Origin: Desmodesmus armatus
Lineage: Eukaryota > Chlorophyta > Chlorophyceae > Sphaeropleales > Scenedesmaceae
Length of the DNA: 64,000 bases
Reading direction: 5' to 3'
NCBI GenBank assembly: GCA_007449985.2
Contig: VIIQ02000575.1
Coordinates: forward strand, 124,001-188,000
A model generated the notes under the pieces. That model made no database searches. It was not told where the DNA came from and worked only from the letters and a program-made list of their open reading frames with translations. How positions within the stretch are numbered: the first letter of the stretch is position 1; every line of letters starts with the position of its first letter. Shown piece by piece: positions 8,701-19,545 of this stretch. The position numbers and the translations under genes are program-made.

Positions 8701-11700
8701 CCTTTTTCACTGCACTAGAGGCAGAGCCCATCCGCTCAATGCAGAACAAGCAGCTGACCAGCCAGCCCCTGCACCAGCCAGGTGGGTCCCAGGCAGATGC
8801 AGTGGTTCTCGTGTGATGTAGATAGGCTAGATAGTAGTAGCGATGGCTTGGTGTGATTGACAAGCCAGCCCCTGCACCAGCCAGGTGGGTACCCGCGGAA
8901 ACATATGCAGTGGCGCTGCAAGTGAAGTGAATGTCAGCTGGGTGTTGTCAAAGGCAGTAGGCTGTTTGGATGCAGCTGGTGCACCAACGGAAGCTCGGTG
9001 CTTGAAAGTAACGTCATAAGGCATGAGGCTATGAAGCTTCACGCTATATGACGTGACTGTCAGCACTAAGCTTCAGTTGCTGCACCAGCCGCGTCTACCC
9101 GACGTACTGCCATCAATCACACCCTCAATGCGGTTTGACTCCTTTCCTTCACCATCTTTATGCGCCTGAGCCTCTCCTGCCCCCCTTCTCTCTCCCCTGT
9201 ACTGGCACTCCCCTGTTGCCAGGTTGCCCTCCTCTCCTGCACGCCCACCCCCCCCCTGTACGTGCCCCTCTCTTCTGTACGCGCCCTCCCCTGCTGCCAG
9301 GTGCCCCCCTCTCTTGTATGCCCCTTGACCCTGTCGTGCTCCCCCCCCCCCCCCCCCCCCCGGGGTGCGCTGCTGCTTGGTGACGCATCCAAGATGTGCC
9401 ACCCCCTCAATGATCAATGTGTTGTGGCCCCTGTCCTTCTCTACCTCATGCCCCTGAACGTCGCTCCCCTCTTGTGTATGTCCCCTCCTCTCACTACCCA
9501 CCAGGTGCGCTGCTGCTGGGTGACGCGCTCAACATGAGCCACCCACTCACTGATCATTGTGTTTGTGACCCTGTCCTCCCCCCATCAATCCATGCGTTGT
9601 GACCCCTGTCCTTCTTCACATCATGCCCCTGAGCCTCTTTGCCCCCCCCCCCCCTGTGCGTGCTCTCTCTCCCTGTACGTGCCCCCCCCCCTTCCTGCTC
9701 GCTTCGCCTGAGCCTCTCCACCCCCCCCCTTTCCTGTTCATACCCTCCTCTCACTACCCACCAGGTGCGCTGCTGCTGGGTGACGCGCTCAACATGAGCC
9801 ACCCACTCACTGATCATTATGTTTTGAGCCCCCGTCCTCCCTCAATCAATCAACGCGTTCTGACCCCTGTCCTTCAACATTGTGCCTCTGAGCCTCTCCT
9901 GCACTCCTCCCCACCCCTTCCCTGTACGTCCCCTCCTGCAAGTGCTCCCATGTCCTGTGCGTGCCCCCTCTCATGTACCGCCCCCCCCCCCCCCCCCCCA
10001 TTACATGCCCCCCCCCCCCCCCCCGCCGTCCTGCCAGGTGCGCTGCTGCTTGGTGATGCGTTCAACATGCGGCACCCACTCACCGGCGGAGGCATGACTG
10101 TCGCCCTCAGCGACACACGCCTGCTGTGCGAGATGCTGCAGCCGCTGCCAAACTTCGAGGATTCCATCGCCACAGCGCGCAGCACGGCAGAGTTTTACAC
10201 CAAGCGCAAGCCAGTCAGCGCAACCATCAACACGCTGGCAAACGCGCTGTACAAGGTGCGGGGGCCTAGCTGCTGTGCTCAACGTGTGCATGGGGGGTAG
10301 TGTGGGGGTGCGCAGCCATGGCTGTGTCGCAAAGTACAATTTCACCCTAATCCGCCAGGCCCTAGGTAAAATGACGTTGTCGTTTGGCACCTGTAGTTCC
10401 TACATTCGGTCACACTGTTGAACAGTGTGACCCCCTGTGCCAGCTGCCCATCCAGCAGGCAGCTGGCCACTCTACTTTGTTGCGTTCTTCTCGGGCATAA
10501 TTGTGCGCTACCCACCCAAGCCTTGCGCTACCCGACGGCCCATAGGGCCTATGCTGAACTTGTGCCTGGGGGGTGATAGGGGGTGCGCAGCCATGGCTGT
10601 GTCATGTAGTGCCTACGTGCAGGTGGTAGTGCTTTGTTATGCAGGGCGATGCCATGCAGGTCTCTTGAATAACCTGCGAGGGTGACCATTTTTGTGTATT
10701 GCTGGATATCATTTGTCAACATGGATGGAGGCTGCGCATATCAGCAGTCAGGCAGATGTGACTGCCACTGATCTTCTGTGGCTACTTGACTTGCCACCAT
10801 CCATGGCACCTGGCCAGGACAGTACGGTACTGTCGCAGGATGTCTCGCGCCAGAAAGCCTAACAGCATGTACAAAATGCATATGGTTCACTTGAATGTGT
10901 CCTTCATGTGTGGTGTGCATGCGCAGGTGTTCTGTGTGACAGGCAGCAACGCGCACGAGGAGATGCGCCAAGCCTGCTTTGACTACCTTGCGCTGGGGGG
11001 TGCCTGTGCCAGCGGCCCCGTCAGCCTGCTGTCAGGGCTCAACCCCAGCCCCAGCCTGCTGGTGATGCACTTCTTCAGTGTGGCGCTGTTTGGGGTGCAA
11101 CGGCTGCTCAAGCCGCGACCCACATTCAGGTGAGAGCAATTGCTGCTGGCAAGAAGGGGACAATTAGTTGAGATATGTCTGGGGCAGTGTACCAGTGTTG
11201 TGTTGGGATACTATAGGCATAGTCCTGCAAGCTGTGATGATGCAGTTTCGGCCAACCTGAGTTGTTTTGATGGTGGCTGTGGGTTCTGCAGTGGCTGCTG
11301 CTCCTCCTAAACACCCATGCGCACAGGTGTTGCTGTGCATGTTGCGCGCATGAAGGGCCTAGCCCCCCTGCTGCTTGACTTGTCCGTGCTTGTTGGCTCC
11401 AGGGGGGGGGTGTCAGTACACGTGGCTCCTCCCACACATGCAGCTGCTGTCATCAGTAGCTGTTGCTATATGCCTGTCGTCCTCACTCATCCCCCACCTG
11501 GGGTGCTGCTCATAGCTTTATGCCTGCATGTCTCATAGCTTTATGTCTGCATGTCTGCGTGTCTGTAAACTTTGCTGCAACAGGGGTCTGTACATGTGCC
11601 TGGCGCTGCTGGCGGTTGCGAGCCGAATCATCCTGCCTATCATCTGGAACGAAGGCCTGCGCGCTGTCTTCTTCCCGCGCCTGGCCCCCAAGCCCTTGGA

Positions 11701-11791
11701 GGGCATCAAGAAGGTGGAGAGCTTGCGCAGCTTGCACAGCATGAACAGCATGAACGGCAGGTCCAACGGCATCAAGGCCCATGTGCCATGA
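5787..11791 (+). CDS. SQE: Squalene monooxygenase (squalene epoxidase)
   Basis: This flavoprotein converts squalene to 2,3-oxidosqualene, the committed oxygen-dependent step of sterol synthesis, at the ER membrane. Nine exons join without a phase error: 5787-5861, 5951-6016, 6230-6370, 6756-6942, 7375-7649, 8362-8545, 10038-10255, 10927-11129 and 11584-11791, giving 518 residues, normal for the family. The FAD dinucleotide site (LIVVGAGVAGSA, residues 29-40), GELLQPGG in exon 3, and GDAFNMRHPLTGGGM (about 313-327) are family signatures. Two hydrophobic helices close the protein (LLVMHFFSVALFGV; MCLALLAVASRIILPII). The start was chosen because ATG 5787 gives a 25-codon first exon that splices in phase into the FAD exon. 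No N-terminal membrane helix is visible, unlike in many plant enzymes. Its introns carry several decayed exon-edge copies. Confidence 0.92.
7612..8285 (+). repeat. Three copies of the SQE exon 5/intron 5 junction
   Basis: The exon end CTGTGCTGTTCTACCCCAT...CGGGAG with its donor at 7650 recurs at about 7840 (CCGTGCTGTTCTACCCCATC...GCGAG|GTGAGG) and, more decayed, at about 8240. Following intron sequence (GCACTGACTGGCTT, GATGGCAGCCCTGCAGCAGC) is duplicated with it, separated by G runs. The second copy still has a usable-looking donor. Confidence 0.85.
8450..8884 (+). repeat. Three copies of the SQE exon 6 end and donor
   Basis: The exon 6 end (GACGAGCTGCGGCCAGCC ... CAGCCAG|GTGGGT, donor at 8546) is repeated at 8685-8781 with few changes and again, 5'-truncated, at about 8861-8884. 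All three keep CACCAGCCAG|GTGGGT, so the intron opens with two decoy donors. Confidence 0.9.
9362..10100 (+). repeat. Four copies of the SQE exon 7 start
   Basis: The exon 7 start (GTGCGCTGCTGCTTGGTGAT, real copy at 10038) is preceded by copies at 9365, 9505 and 9765. The 9505 and 9765 copies retain CCAG acceptors and code for GALLLGDALNMSHPLT before breaking off. C-rich spacers separate the units, with long C runs before the copies at 9365 and 10038. Confidence 0.9.
10281..10612. repeat. Two copies of an intron 7 unit
   Basis: A unit ending GGGGGTGCGCAGCCATGGCT plus GTGTC occurs at 10281-10336 and again at 10556-10612, about 275 bp apart. Confidence 0.8.
11509..11554. repeat. Perfectly adjacent 23-bp tandem duplication in the last SQE intron
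   Basis: CTCATAGCTTTATGCCTGCA plus TGT is followed directly by the same unit with one substitution. Confidence 0.85.
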
Positions 11792-14700
11792 AGCTGCCGG
11801 CAGTTGAGTCACATGCTGTTTGTTGCTGATTATTCGGTCAGGTTTGTTGGTGCGTTGTGGCTTTGGCACAGTTTGTTGCATCGGAGGGTGAATGTGTCAT
11901 GTATGGTGCTGGTAGAGCCAAGCAGTGCGGGCAGGCAGGTCTCTTTTGCCTCAGCAATGCACGTGGGTTCTGTTGGCGGCTGTCTTCTGCTTTGTGCACT
12001 TGTGCAGCAAGCAAACAACACACACACCTTTGTGTGTACGCAAGGTGTCACACCTGCTGCGTCAGCAAGGGCCTACTAGGTATTCGGTAGTATTTTTGGA
12101 GAGGGTGTTTGAGTGTTGGGAGGTGTTCATGGTTTTGCTGTGTCTGTATGTCGTGTATGGACCCAGCAGCTGCACACTTGCGGCATGTTTGCTGAGCCAG
12201 TGTGGCTTTCAGGAAAAGCCATGACGGTTGTCTCAACAAGGCAGCTGTGATTTGGTACATCAATCAACCCTGAGAGTGCAATCAAGAGCTGCTGCGCTCA
12301 ACATTGTACCATAAACAGAGGAGCAGCACTGACAGGTTTCAACGAGGTTGCCGAAGTGGCAGGCTGTGGGCCTGCAAAAAGCCCTGCGTCCGTGTCTGTG
12401 GGATGGCCTGAGCTGTCCCTGCCTTGGAAAGCAGGCACACTGGTAACACAGGGGTCTTCTCTGGTTACCTGTGCGCATGTGTGGTGTTGTGCAGAGGTGC
12501 ATCAGGTGGTTTTATGGCCGCAAACTGCCTGTGTGTGTTTGTGGCCATGGCATGTTTAGCGTGGCAGTATGAGCCGTAGGCTCTTGAGTGTTCGGGGCGT
12601 AGCTGAGTGGTAGCGGTGGTTCACAGGCCATGCTGATGGCCCTCAGAGGTTATTGTGCTGACACTGGGGTGGGTGTTCAACACATGAGTTGCATCAAGTG
12701 TTGTATTGGCAACTCGTGTAGTGCAGCATGTGTGCTATCACGTGGTGAGCCATTACACCCCATGGTGGGCCTACTAGGACAGTCAGAGTTGTGTGTGCGT
12801 GTGTGTGCGTGTGTATGCTTGCCAAGCAGTGCCTGTCATGTGTGCTGACTCAGCAGGCGTGCACCCTCCACACGCCTCCTGGTGTTTCGATGCTGCTTAT
12901 AAGCCATTGAAGTTGAGGAGTGCAGCAGTGTTCTAGTTCTTTTTTGTGTCCTGTTTTGGACAAGCTTGAGCGATCTCAGTTGTGCAGGAGTGGCCACAGC
13001 AGTGGCTGCACACAACAGCAGGAGGGTGCGATGCCAGCACACAGTCGCACCTCAGTTTAGCTGTGGGAGAAGAGCCCATGCCAGCAGTAGGCTGGGCGTC
13101 AGTTGGACAGTGGGGAAGTGATCTCTGTGTTAACCACATCACAACTGGTAGTTGAGTTGGTGTGAGAGGATTTCCGCACCTGCCTTTGTCCAGAACCGTT
13201 GCGTGCAGGGAGGCAGACACCACTCCATGTTATCTGTGCTGGGCTTGACAGTGTCCCCTTGGTTTGACTGCTTGCAACCTGTGCTGGCCACAGTAATTGT
13301 CGAATATTGGTAGCTCAAGGTTGCACTGAACTTCTACCATGGGGTGGGTAGGTGCCTAGCTGTGGGGTGCATGCAGTGTTGCTACCCTTACAGCACCTGG
13401 TGAGCTTTGGGGCTTGCATCCAGCAACATGTGGCATACTTTGAGAGTCATCCAGCAGGTTGTTGTGCCGTCTATGGCTGTGAGCATATGCAGGCTAGTGC
13501 AGCTGGTGTGGGGCTGGCGGGAGTCCCAACTTTGTGACTGTACAATTGAGTGTGCCATGGCATGCAAGGTGTAACTCTGCTAGTATGTTTGTGGATTGTC
13601 CCTACTAGACTGCCTCGATTTGTCATACAAGTGTGGTCGTACTTACTACTTCTTTGATGCTCGGCATGCTATGCTCAAACAACTACTGCTAGGCCCATCA
13701 TTGAGACGAGCCTGCAGGAAGCAGCACCACTACCACCAGGCAATCGCGGGCACTGCACTGCACTTCTGAAATGAGTATGGCCCTACAAATTTGGATTTCT
13801 CCTTCGCATGACACAAGTCAGACCCTTGGCGGAGTATAACCTTCAGTAAACTATCCTGTAGTGAGGTGGTTGCAACTTCACCAACACCCCCCACAGTTGG
13901 AACCTGTGGGAGGTGGACAGAGCGAACCTGCCTGGAGCTATGATAAGTGCGCGCTAAGCTTTTGACAAGTATTCTGCTGTTACAGCGCGTCGCGATGACT
14001 GCCCTTGACGTACTCACTACAGTTCCCTCCATCACTTCCACGTACACGTACTGCAGTGACACTACGAGGGCGAGTACCATGAAACATACAGCGTCCAAAG
14101 TTGCCCCGGTTTGACACTAATGGTTTTTGGAATCCGAAAAGGCTTTTTTGGATGTTTCAGCAGTACTGGACAGAGCATGGCCGGATGTTAGGCCGATACC
14201 GTTCGTGATACCTTTAGGGCAGCAGCAGGACCTCCAGAGCGACTAGCAGTCAACATTTGGTTGTACATGTATTCTTATTTAGCGCAGTTTAGCTGCTCTC
14301 AGCGATCGGACACACCGGAATTCGAAGAGACAGTGCCAGTTCGGCACCGCTGGTCACCTCCCCCGGCAACCCGCTGGAACCGGCTTGTCGCACCTTAAAG
14401 GCCAGGGGTTAACTGTACTGGTAGCTTGCAGTGTCTGTAGAGAGCATCAAGCATCGTCATTGATTGTCTGAGGCAAGGGTTGACACTTGGTCAGTGCATC
14501 AGCAAGGCAGGACCTGCGTGCTGTTTCATTTCACTCTCTAGTAAACAAGCAGTGACACCAGACCGCAAGCTACCGAGCTAGGTCCATCAAGGTGAGGATT
14601 GTCCGAGTCAATTGTCCTGATTGTCTGCACGTAGTCCTGTTTTATGAGCCCGCCGCCTGGTTGTTTGTGGCATGTGATCAACTTAAGATGCTTCTTGAAC

Positions 14701-14866
14701 ATTTGTCATCACGGGACGTGGCGCATTGGATACTGCGCCAAGCTGCTTGCGACCACAACCACGGACAAACCTAGGACCACTAATCAACCTTCTGTGCCAT
14801 GCCCCGCCCCGTCTTGTCTGTTCGTTCTGTTCCCTGAATTCATCGTACAGCGTAAAGCAGCGCCAG
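11792..14866. other. Gene-poor region between SQE and GH5-A
   Basis: About 3 kb with no recognisable protein domain. It contains one weak minus-strand reading frame (13730-14098) and a false tRNA-like 5' half near 12596. The right end should hold the GH5-A promoter; no clear TATA box was identified. Confidence 0.5.
13730..14098 (-). CDS. Possible small secreted or membrane protein, unrecognised
   Basis: A single 122-codon frame starts with a hydrophobic stretch (MDAVCFMVLALVVSLQYVYV) resembling a signal anchor; the rest is polar with no known motif. It lies alone in a gene-poor, less GC-rich area. No splice sites or poly(A) motif support it, and a chance open frame is more likely than not. 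Confidence 0.2.
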   Translation of the reverse strand: MDAVCFMVLALVVSLQYVYVEVMEGTVVSTSRAVIATRCNSRILVKSLARTYHSSRQVRSVHLPQVPTVGGVGEVATTSLQDSLLKVILRQGSDLCHAKEKSKFVGPYSFQKCSAVPAIAWW

Positions 14867-17326
14867 ATGCCAACCAGCATGGGCCCAAGGCCTGGTGCCT
14901 TGGTGCTGCTGTCAGCCAGCCTGTTGGTGGTCTTTGCTCTTCACGGCACCTCAGCACAAGTTGACCCCACAGCAGAGCTCAAAATCGCAGACGGACCCAT
15001 CAAACTACACCTGGTGGCCGCCTACGGACCCGGCCTAGTGCGACCCTCCACTGGCCCCACCCTGATCGCCCGCCGCCTTGGCCAGAAAAGATAAACTGCC
15101 AACTGAAGACAGTAGCTGGTGTGAAGGCCCGTGCATCATCCGTATCTATGCAGTCCGCCATTGCCCCTACCCTTGCCCCACAGGCATCCCCAGCTGTCCT
15201 TGCCGCTGCTGCAGTCGCGGCAACATCAGTACCTGTGGCAAGGTCTACCTGCCGTGGTGACCTGCAATCAGGACGCTACAACCTCCTCGCCTCCTACATC
15301 GAGGGCGCCACCTTCCCCCAGTGGAACTGCTACCCTGTCGCCCCTGGAGATGCCGCTGCTGCTGCCGCCCTCGACCCCGCCCTCTCCCTCCCCATGGAGA
15401 CCCAAGTCGTCGACCTCGCTCCCGGCTCCACCTACACCTGTGTGGCAACTTACAGCAAGGCATCAAAGGCTGCTGTGAGTGCTGCATCAGCGTTTGATTG
15501 GGATGCGGCCGTGGAGACTGCTGCTGCAGCCGCTGCACCGATCTACAAGCAGGCCTGCCCGGCCGTGAGCTTTGCTGCCCCCAAGCGCGCCTCTTGGGCG
15601 AAGGGCATCGCCCCTCTTGGTGTGAAGGGCAACCAGATCTGGGCCAACGGCAAGCCACTGAAGATCAAGGGAATCAACTGGTTTGGGTGAGTGCAGTGTG
15701 CTGGGGTGTAGGGTTTGCTTGCATGCTTAGTAAACCTGCATTGCTTCCCGACAAGCATAGCAGCAAGAGTGAGTGAGGGTGGTGTGGGTGGCAAATACAT
15801 TGCATCACTACTGTGCTACTGGTGACAGCTGTGTTGCTGTGTAATTTACGTACTCACCATCACTTGCATACTACAAGGTATCTTCCGCTTCTAAGCAGCA
15901 CACATACACCCTTGCAGCAGAGTGAGGCACTGGGAGTGTTGCAGGCGTGCTCACAACCCCCTGTACCTCACCTCAGCTTAGTTGGGCCCCTAGTACTCAT
16001 TGGCAATCATCCCCACCCTTGTAGAAGCCTCTTCCCTGCGCGCCACCTGCATGCACCGCACCCTGCACCTGCCACCATCGGCCTGCCGCAACCCCATCTG
16101 CTGTCACTTGCTTACCTACTGCCCCTCTTTGCACTCCCCTCTCTCCTCCCCCTCTCCCCTCCCCTTCACCACCATCACCAATTCATCAATTCGGCGCCGT
16201 CCACATCACCAATGCTGCGCCCCTCTCGCCCCCACCACCATCAGCACCCCAGGTTGAACGTGCTGTCACTTGCTTACCTGCTTCCCTCTTTGTGACCTCT
16301 GCCCCCTCTCTCCTCCCCCTCTCCCTCCCCTCCCCACCACCTCAGGTTCAACGTGGACATGCTGCCACCCCACTTGCTGCCACTTGCTTACCTACTGCCC
16401 CTCTTTGTAACTCTGCCCCTCTCCACCCCCCCCCCACCCCAGGTTCAACGTGGACATGGGCATGGTGGACGGCCTGTGGGCTGGCGGCTCAGACTATGCC
16501 ACCGATTTCGGCAAGATTACCTTCCAGCTCAGGCTGCTGGGCTACAACGCAGTGCGCCTGCCCTTCACCTTCAAGCAGCTCGCCAACACAAAGGTCTGGG
16601 ACCTCGTCCGTGAGTGTGCCCCTCTCAACGGAGACCAGCTCAAGCGCAAGCTCATCGACCCTAACGATTGGTCTTCTTTCTCCGGCAAGTCTGTGCCCGG
16701 GAACCCCAGCCCCCTGGGGGATACCAGCAAGGGCATGTGCAACAACTACCTCCCAGCCACCAAGAACGAGGACCGATTCCTGTTTGTTGTACAGCAGTTC
16801 ATCAATCAAGGGTTTTATATCATCCTTGACTACCAGCCCATGGGAACCGAGCAGCATGCCTACAACCTGGATCAGTTTGTGCAGTCATGGGCCGCCCTGT
16901 GGAAGCGCGTTATGTGCCTGCCCAACTTCGAGACCGACATGGCCGGCCGCATTATCGTGGATGTTATGAATGAGCCAGACTCGATGGGTATCCGTTGGGA
17001 GGCTCAGGGGGACCGCCCCGGTGCTCAGCAGCTGTACCTCGGTACTGCGGACGCCCTGTGGGCTGCCACCCCCGGCGGTTGGGTGCGGTTTATGTTTGAG
17101 GGTACAGGGCAGAACGGCTTTGGGCTCAACTGGGGTAACGGGTTTATCACAGATCCCGAGGTGATTCAAAGCAGGGGCCTGAGCAACCCTACTGCATTCT
17201 TCAAGTACCTGGTGAAGAAGCCGTACGTCAAGTGGGGGGTGAGTGCCTGGGGCTTTTGGAGGGGGGGTGTAGGTTAATCAGTGGGGACAGTGGGGAAGCT
17301 TGTTGCTAGCATTACACATTCTTTGT

Positions 17327-17358
<32 letters not shown>

Positions 17359-19545
17359 GATGCAGCTTTTGTGGCTGTGGATCAATCACCATGCAGTACT
17401 GTGTTGATTTTCCTTTCTTGCCAGCAGCCATGCATGCTGGCACAGTCACACACACGCCTACAGTTCCAACATAGGTGGCAGCCGGTGCGGCAGCTAAGAT
17501 ACAGAAAGTACCTCAAGCAGCTTTGGCATAAAGCATATGTTGCCTTTCCAGCCCTTCCTGACAGCGGGAACACCCTTATGAAACAACCGTTGATTCACTG
17601 CTGTCTGCATGTCTGCCTGCCCTGTGTTTGCTGTTGCTGCTGTGTCCTGCAGGCGTCCATCATCAGCCCCCACGTGTACCCCCCCACCATCACAGGAGCC
17701 ACCTTCCTGGGTGCTGACCTGTGGAGGCAGTGTGACACAGCCTTTGGATATCTGCAGAGCAAAGGTACGCACACTGTGTTATATGTTATGTTTGTGTTAT
17801 ACGCAGTGCTGTTGTATGCTGTTATATAAGCACAGTAAGATGGTGCCTAGTGAGCATGCATGATAGTACATGTACTCCCTCTGCTGGCACACTGCTGTTG
17901 TGCTGGGTGTCCTAGTCATGATGGTGTGCTGAAGTGGTGTGCCAATATTGTAGGATGCGATCGTGGTAGCAGCACATGTAGGATGCAGGGGAGTTGTGGT
18001 AGCTGAGCCGACAAAGCATTGAAAAGGAGTGAGGCCAGGATGTGACAGTGTGTAGTCAAATGAGTCATGGGGCAGCAGCTAGACGAGCTCCCAGGCGTGC
18101 TATGAATGCCTGGCATCCCCGTCCTTGAATGGCCCTGAGTGTGTCCCTGGGCAGCCGTGGGTGTCACTCCAGCAGCTGGCTCCTTCAAACTCTTGTACAC
18201 TCTGCTGATGAAAGCTGCAACTGCTGTCTGCACTGCTGCTGCTGCTGCTCCCGCTGCTGCTGCTGCTCCTGCCGTCCCTGCTGTGCTGCTGCCCATGCAG
18301 GCTTCTGCCTTGATGGTACCTGCACCCAGCTGCCTATCCTTATCGGAGAGACTGGCTCTGCTATGACCTCTGCTACTGATGTGCAGTGGCTGCACGACTT
18401 TGCTGACTACATGAATGCCCAGGGAGCTGCCGCACAGTACAACAGCAACCCTACCAATGGATGGCTCTGGTGGGTGACTTGGCTGACTGAGGGGTGCTGG
18501 GTTTAGGGTTTTACGGCTTAGGGGTGGTGATGTCAGCGGATGCAGCAGGCCCTGAGGGCCCTGCAAGTGCTGGGTGACTGCCATGTACTGCTTGCACGAT
18601 GCTTTGCTACACCACGGCATGTCAGTTGGAATGCATGGTGCATGGTGCGCATACAAAGATGCAGGTTACCTCGATCAGCCACATGCACTAGCAATCAGGG
18701 TTTTACACTTGCCAGGGGTTGGCCACACGGCCTTGCAGACACAACTTGTGTGGCATGTGACATGCCAGCTCACACATCTGCGGTTGTGCTTGCCAACTGA
18801 CACATCTGTGGGTTGCGCTTGCTTTTGTGCAGGTGGGCATACAACCAAAACAGCGGCGACACCGGAGGCATTGTGACCAATGACTGGCAGGTGGGTCAGG
18901 GCTGGTGACAGCATCAACAGCATGATTTGCCACATTGCAGTGTGGGTGCCAGGCACCAGCAAGCCGCTTGAGTCGTGAGGGCGATTCGGGAGGCCCAGCC
19001 TCTCCCATTTTTGTTGGGTCTGCTGCTCTTCTGTTCCTTGTCAGTCAAACGGGATTGACAGCAGGCCCCACAACTGTCATTACAGGCAGCTGCTTTGTGT
19101 TTGAATGGCGTGTGCTGTGGCGTGATGGAGCTCACACGCCCAGTTGTGAATAAGCTCATCGTCTAGACTCGACGCACAGATCATAGACCTCAGTACACCT
19201 GCTAGTTGGTCAGAATTTCTGTTGACGCTCTGCACTCTGCTGCCCTGCTCTGCCCTGCCCAATCTGCCTGCCATGCCACTTATGCAGGACATCCACTGGC
19301 AGAAGGTCCGCTTCCAAGTGCAGAAGCTCGGCCTGGTGCCATGGTACAGGCAGTCTGGCACCAGGCGCCAGCGGATCGAAGAAGAGGCGGGAAGCCTGGA
19401 GCCTGTAGCTGCTGCTGTTGCCGAGGCCGCCGATCCCGCCCTCGCTGCTGCTGCCACCGCGGCTGCTGCTGAAACGATCCCTGCTGCCGAGGTGCTGGCC
19501 ACCCCTGTTGATGCTGATGCTGTTGCAGCAGCTGTCGAGCCCTGA
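14867..19545 (+). CDS. Secreted GH5 endoglucanase (GH5-A), with a one-base frameshift in exon 1
   Basis: Glycoside hydrolase family 5 enzymes cut beta-1,4-glucans with retention. Six exons: 14867-15686, 16443-17238, 17653-17764, 18301-18469, 18833-18890 and 19288-19545, about 737 residues if one base is restored. The N-terminus (ATG 14867 or 14879) is a signal peptide, LVLLSASLLVVFAL followed by TSA. An accessory N-terminal domain shared with GH5-B follows. The catalytic core starts near KPLKIKGINWFG; the acid/base is Glu about 451 in VMNEPDSMG and the nucleophile Glu about 593 in LIGETGSA, 142 residues apart. An Ala-rich tail ends the protein. The frame breaks at the A run 15086-15089: GQK runs into TAA, while the adjoining frame continues INCQLKTV, matching VDCIQDQAV in GH5-B. 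All other exons are intact, so sequencing error or recent inactivation are both possible. Confidence 0.85.
16090..16460 (+). repeat. Tandem copies of the GH5-A exon 2 start plus intron
   Basis: The exon 2 start CAG|GTTCAACGTGGACATG (real copy 16443) is preceded by copies at 16345 and, decayed, at 16253. Each is linked to the intron sequence TGCTGTCACTTGCTTACCT / TGCCACTTGCTTACCTACTG, which also occurs near 16100. Confidence 0.85.

Noticed and set aside
12596..12665. tRNA-like 5' half (GGGGCGTAGCTGAGTGGTAGCG)
   Set aside because: The A-box-like start is convincing, but no T-arm (GGTTCRANNCC) or matching 3' acceptor strand follows within tRNA length.
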